Positions 61,360 to 64,000 of a stretch of 64,000 bases of DNA are shown here, in pieces. The notes under the pieces are model-generated. The model was not told the DNA's origin. It saw only the letters and a program-made list of their open reading frames with translations, and made no database searches. The translations under genes and the position numbers were made by a program. The number at the start of each line of letters is the position of its first letter. The first letter of the stretch is position 1. The stretch is from Adineta vaga (Eukaryota; Rotifera): positions 4,402,001 through 4,466,000 of the forward strand of contig CP075497.1 in NCBI GenBank assembly GCA_021613535.1. Reading direction: 5' to 3'.

Positions 61360-64000
61360 TCAACTTTTGGTCACTTGTGAAAGAACTGGAAGAAAAAATT
61401 TCGGTGCTAGTTTAAGCGTAAGTAAATAAGGTTCATTGTCTTCATATTCAATATCTTCTGTAAATATTTGACGACGAAATGGATCGAGATATAGTTTTCG
61501 CACAGGATAATTTACATAACGTCCCATGCTAAGTTCACCTGGCTCAAATCGATGTTCATGTGGAACAAAGATTGCTAGAAGCGAAAACCAAATCAGAATG
61601 ATATACGTAATCATTTTATTGTAACTTACGATTTCGTTTAATTGGTCGATGAAAAACTGTATGTGATTCTCCCAAACGTCCAAGTGCAGATTGACTAAAT
61701 GATAATAGAAAATAAGAAAATAATTGTACACAAATATATATATATAATTATCTAATTTTACTTGTTAATTTTTGGTAAAACAAGAATTGTATTACTATCC
61801 AATTGTTCTTTGACTTGAGTACGTTCGGTGATTTGAGCTTGAGTAATTTCAACAAAATAATTAATTGCTTCAATTGATGATATATTGTTGGTATTCAAAC
61901 GCGGTAAAGCATTCAATGTGACCGTTAACTTTTTACCTTTTAATGATGATTTTTTCTAAAGAAAAAAAACACACAAATATTCGATTAAAACGTAGAATTC
62001 AATCGAGAGAATATTACCGCTAAAGAAGTATCACCAATTAATGCTCTTGATGTCGCATTACTTATCTTTACTTTTAAATCACCATTTTTCAATCGAAAAT
62101 TCATATCTTCAATATGTGTACGAAATGCTTGTATCCATCTATTTCAATAAAAGATACAAATGAATATATTTTCATAGTGAATTAGATCATTTGTTTCAAG
62201 AAATCTTGCATAAATGATATTCTAGTGCAAGTCAAACTATAAGTTCGTAAAAACATACTGTCGAAGCCATTCATGTGACAAAGTTTTGATTCCTGTTCGT
62301 CTTGGTTGTGTCAAATCAAGTTCCCATAACTTCCATGAATCCATTTCTGCATAAAAATGATCAAATGGATCTTGTAAACCACATTGATCGAATAGTTCTT
62401 TAACGAATGGTCTAACAGAAAACAAAGAATTTTTTTACTAAAGAAATTCATAGAAGATAAAACATTTTTTTACCGAATTTGATCTCCACCTTCTAAATAC
62501 CAAAAAATAAATTCACCAACAACGTCCATGCTCATTTTATTGAGAAAAGCTAATAAACGAAGATAAATGAAAATAAGTTCTACATCGTAAGTATCATAAA
62601 AAAGTGGATTGAATTTTGTCAATTGTGTTAAAATTTTATCAATTAATGAATCTCGTGTTTGACCAGTTATTGAAACTGAACGAAAGTATTCATCAAGTTC
62701 ATGTAAAACGGCAAATCTATCTTCGATCGAAGTAATCATTTCTAAACGTTGTAAGACATGAGCTGGAAATAAATCTTCATCACAAGTTTCAAGAAAAATC
62801 TACGTTTAATCAGAGAAGATTAGTAAAAATTTGAAATGTTTTTGTAAATTAATTAACATACTTCAACTTTAATTAATGGATATTGTTCTGCAAACCAATT
62901 CAATTCTACAAGTTTCTCAATGAATTGTAAAAATGTTGGAGAAAAGTCGCGTGGAGTTTTTCGACGTATTTCAATGGTTTGAGTTGCTTCATTAACGTAT
63001 GATGTAGATTCTTCGGGAACTGATGTTTGTTCATTTGTATATGGTGTTGCTGGTTTAGCACTAGGTGTTCGCACTGATTTAATTGGTGTTTGAGTTGATT
63101 TGATCGGTGAACCTGGTGTTCGTGGCGATTTAGTTGGTGAACCAGGTGTTTGAATTTGTTTTGTTGGTGAAGCAGGAGGAATTGTAGGTGAACGTCGCAA
63201 TGCTGTTTGACCAGTTGATCGAGTAGGTGCTCCTCTTGAAGCAATAGGTTTAGCAACTTCCTGGAGAAAAAAATTAAGTATTTTGAAAATAGTACATGTA
63301 GAGAATTTTGAAAGGACAAAGATTTACTTGACGTTTGCCTTTGGCTGTACTTGGTTCTTGTTCTGCTGGTGTATCTGGAGGCTGTTCAGTAGGTTGTTGA
63401 GCAAGACCAGTGAGTTGTTTCATATATTCACTTGGATCTTTTTGATTTTGTTTTTCTAAGCGATCAGCCATTTCATCATCATCAACACCAAGTTTCTTCT
63501 TCATCATAGCTTCCATCAATTCTCGCCATTCAGCTTCTTCATCCTATAGAACATGTTTTTGTGTCAATGAATGCTCTATACATATTATTATTCTGTTTAC
63601 CACTGGTTTATTTTCTTCTATTGCTTGTAATTGTTGATCTGATAATGCTGCTGGTTTCCATTCTTCTTGTTCTGATTTTTTAACCAGTAACGGATCGGGC
63701 CAAAGAAATTTCGTCTAAAAGTATGATATATTTTTCCGATAAAATTCACTTCTCTGTCTCTCTCTATTCCTTACCAAAACTGAATTGGGAACAGTTGTAC
63801 CGGGACCATAATGAGGACGTTGAAAAGGCAATGTAATCTTTTGCAAATTACTTTCTAATAATTTTTTCGCTTCAACTTTATCTTGTTCTAATTTAAGAAG
63901 ACGAATATCATCACTTGGATGAGATGATTGATAACGATATTCTTGCTGAATTTGAGATAATTTTTGTTCTCGATCATCATACATTTTCGATAAGGGATCT
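61360..64000 (-). CDS. C-terminal part of a large unrecognised protein (5' partial)
   Basis: Runs off the right edge; the first visible exon (64000-63775) is open upstream (DPLSKMYDDREQK). Other exons (minus): 63714-63601, 63543-63328, 63260-62862, 62799-62474, 62411-62259, 62138-62018, 61955-61762, 61694-61630, 61574-61360; stop TGA at 61360-61362. About 675 residues are visible. Order: a Glu/Lys/Gln-rich coiled-coil-like part with HYGPGTTVPNS; a Pro/Thr/Ser tract of SPTK and TPGSP units; a helical region (FSPTFLQFIEKLVELNWF; IEDRFAVLHELDEYFRS; LIFIYLRLLAFLNKMS); then LTLKLAPKFFLPV at the end. No catalytic motif. It could be a ciliary or cytoskeletal scaffold, but I cannot name it. Confidence 0.7.

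Overview
This is a eukaryotic, AT-rich (roughly 30% GC by eye), gene-dense animal sequence. Most genes are split by short GT-AG introns, usually 45-70 bases. They encode metazoan proteins: APC, NLK, NEK10, a Shaw potassium channel, a transmembrane collagen, TMEM163, BAG1-type and SDHB. The compact introns, mixed family content and acceptor sites next to many start codons fit a small spiralian such as a bdelloid rotifer. That assignment is an inference; no species marker was identified. No CRISPR array, rRNA, tRNA, insertion sequence or clear transposon was seen.

Layout. 1-12.8 kb: 3' end of an APC homologue (+), NLK kinase (+), a JADE-like PHD protein (+), an intronless rhodopsin-type GPCR (+), a SMAP small acidic protein (-) and an intronless DUF268 membrane protein (-). 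14.8-19.7 kb: an intronless SH2-tyrosine kinase (+), a CXorf65-like protein (-) and an unrecognised acidic protein (-). 20.5-28.6 kb: NEK10 (+) followed 156 bases later by a SANBR/KIAA1841 homologue (+), a CD225/dispanin protein (+) and a TMEM163-like transporter (-). 30.3-39.6 kb: a five-finger C2H2 protein (+) and a type II transmembrane collagen (+) with a 2.5 kb first intron. 39.9-43.3 kb: a Ly6-like protein, a myristoylatable ankyrin protein and a Ubl-BAG cochaperone, all (-). 43.9-48.3 kb: a 21-exon proline-rich protein of unknown family (+). 48.9-52.2 kb: Shaw (Kv3) channel (-) with candidate alternative 3' exons. 52.2-56.3 kb: no gene seen. 56.3-64 kb: an ARF-like GTPase (+), then on (-) a small single-pass membrane protein, a GATase1/ThuA-like protein with a one-base frame break, SDHB, and the 3' part of a large gene that leaves the window.

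Functional themes. APC and NLK are both Wnt/beta-catenin components and lie 1.7 kb apart in the same orientation. NEK10 (cilia and cell cycle) and the SANBR homologue are close enough to be an operon candidate. The rest looks like ordinary housekeeping and signalling content. I found no convincing new multi-gene system. The most unusual items are the Shaw alternative C-termini, the ARF-like protein with Arg at the Gln71 position, the frame-broken GATase-like gene, a Gly-X-Y exon with an ambiguous splice or frameshift, and several unnamed conserved-looking proteins. Exon models were built by hand from splice motifs and reading frame; spliced models were checked for total length divisible by three.
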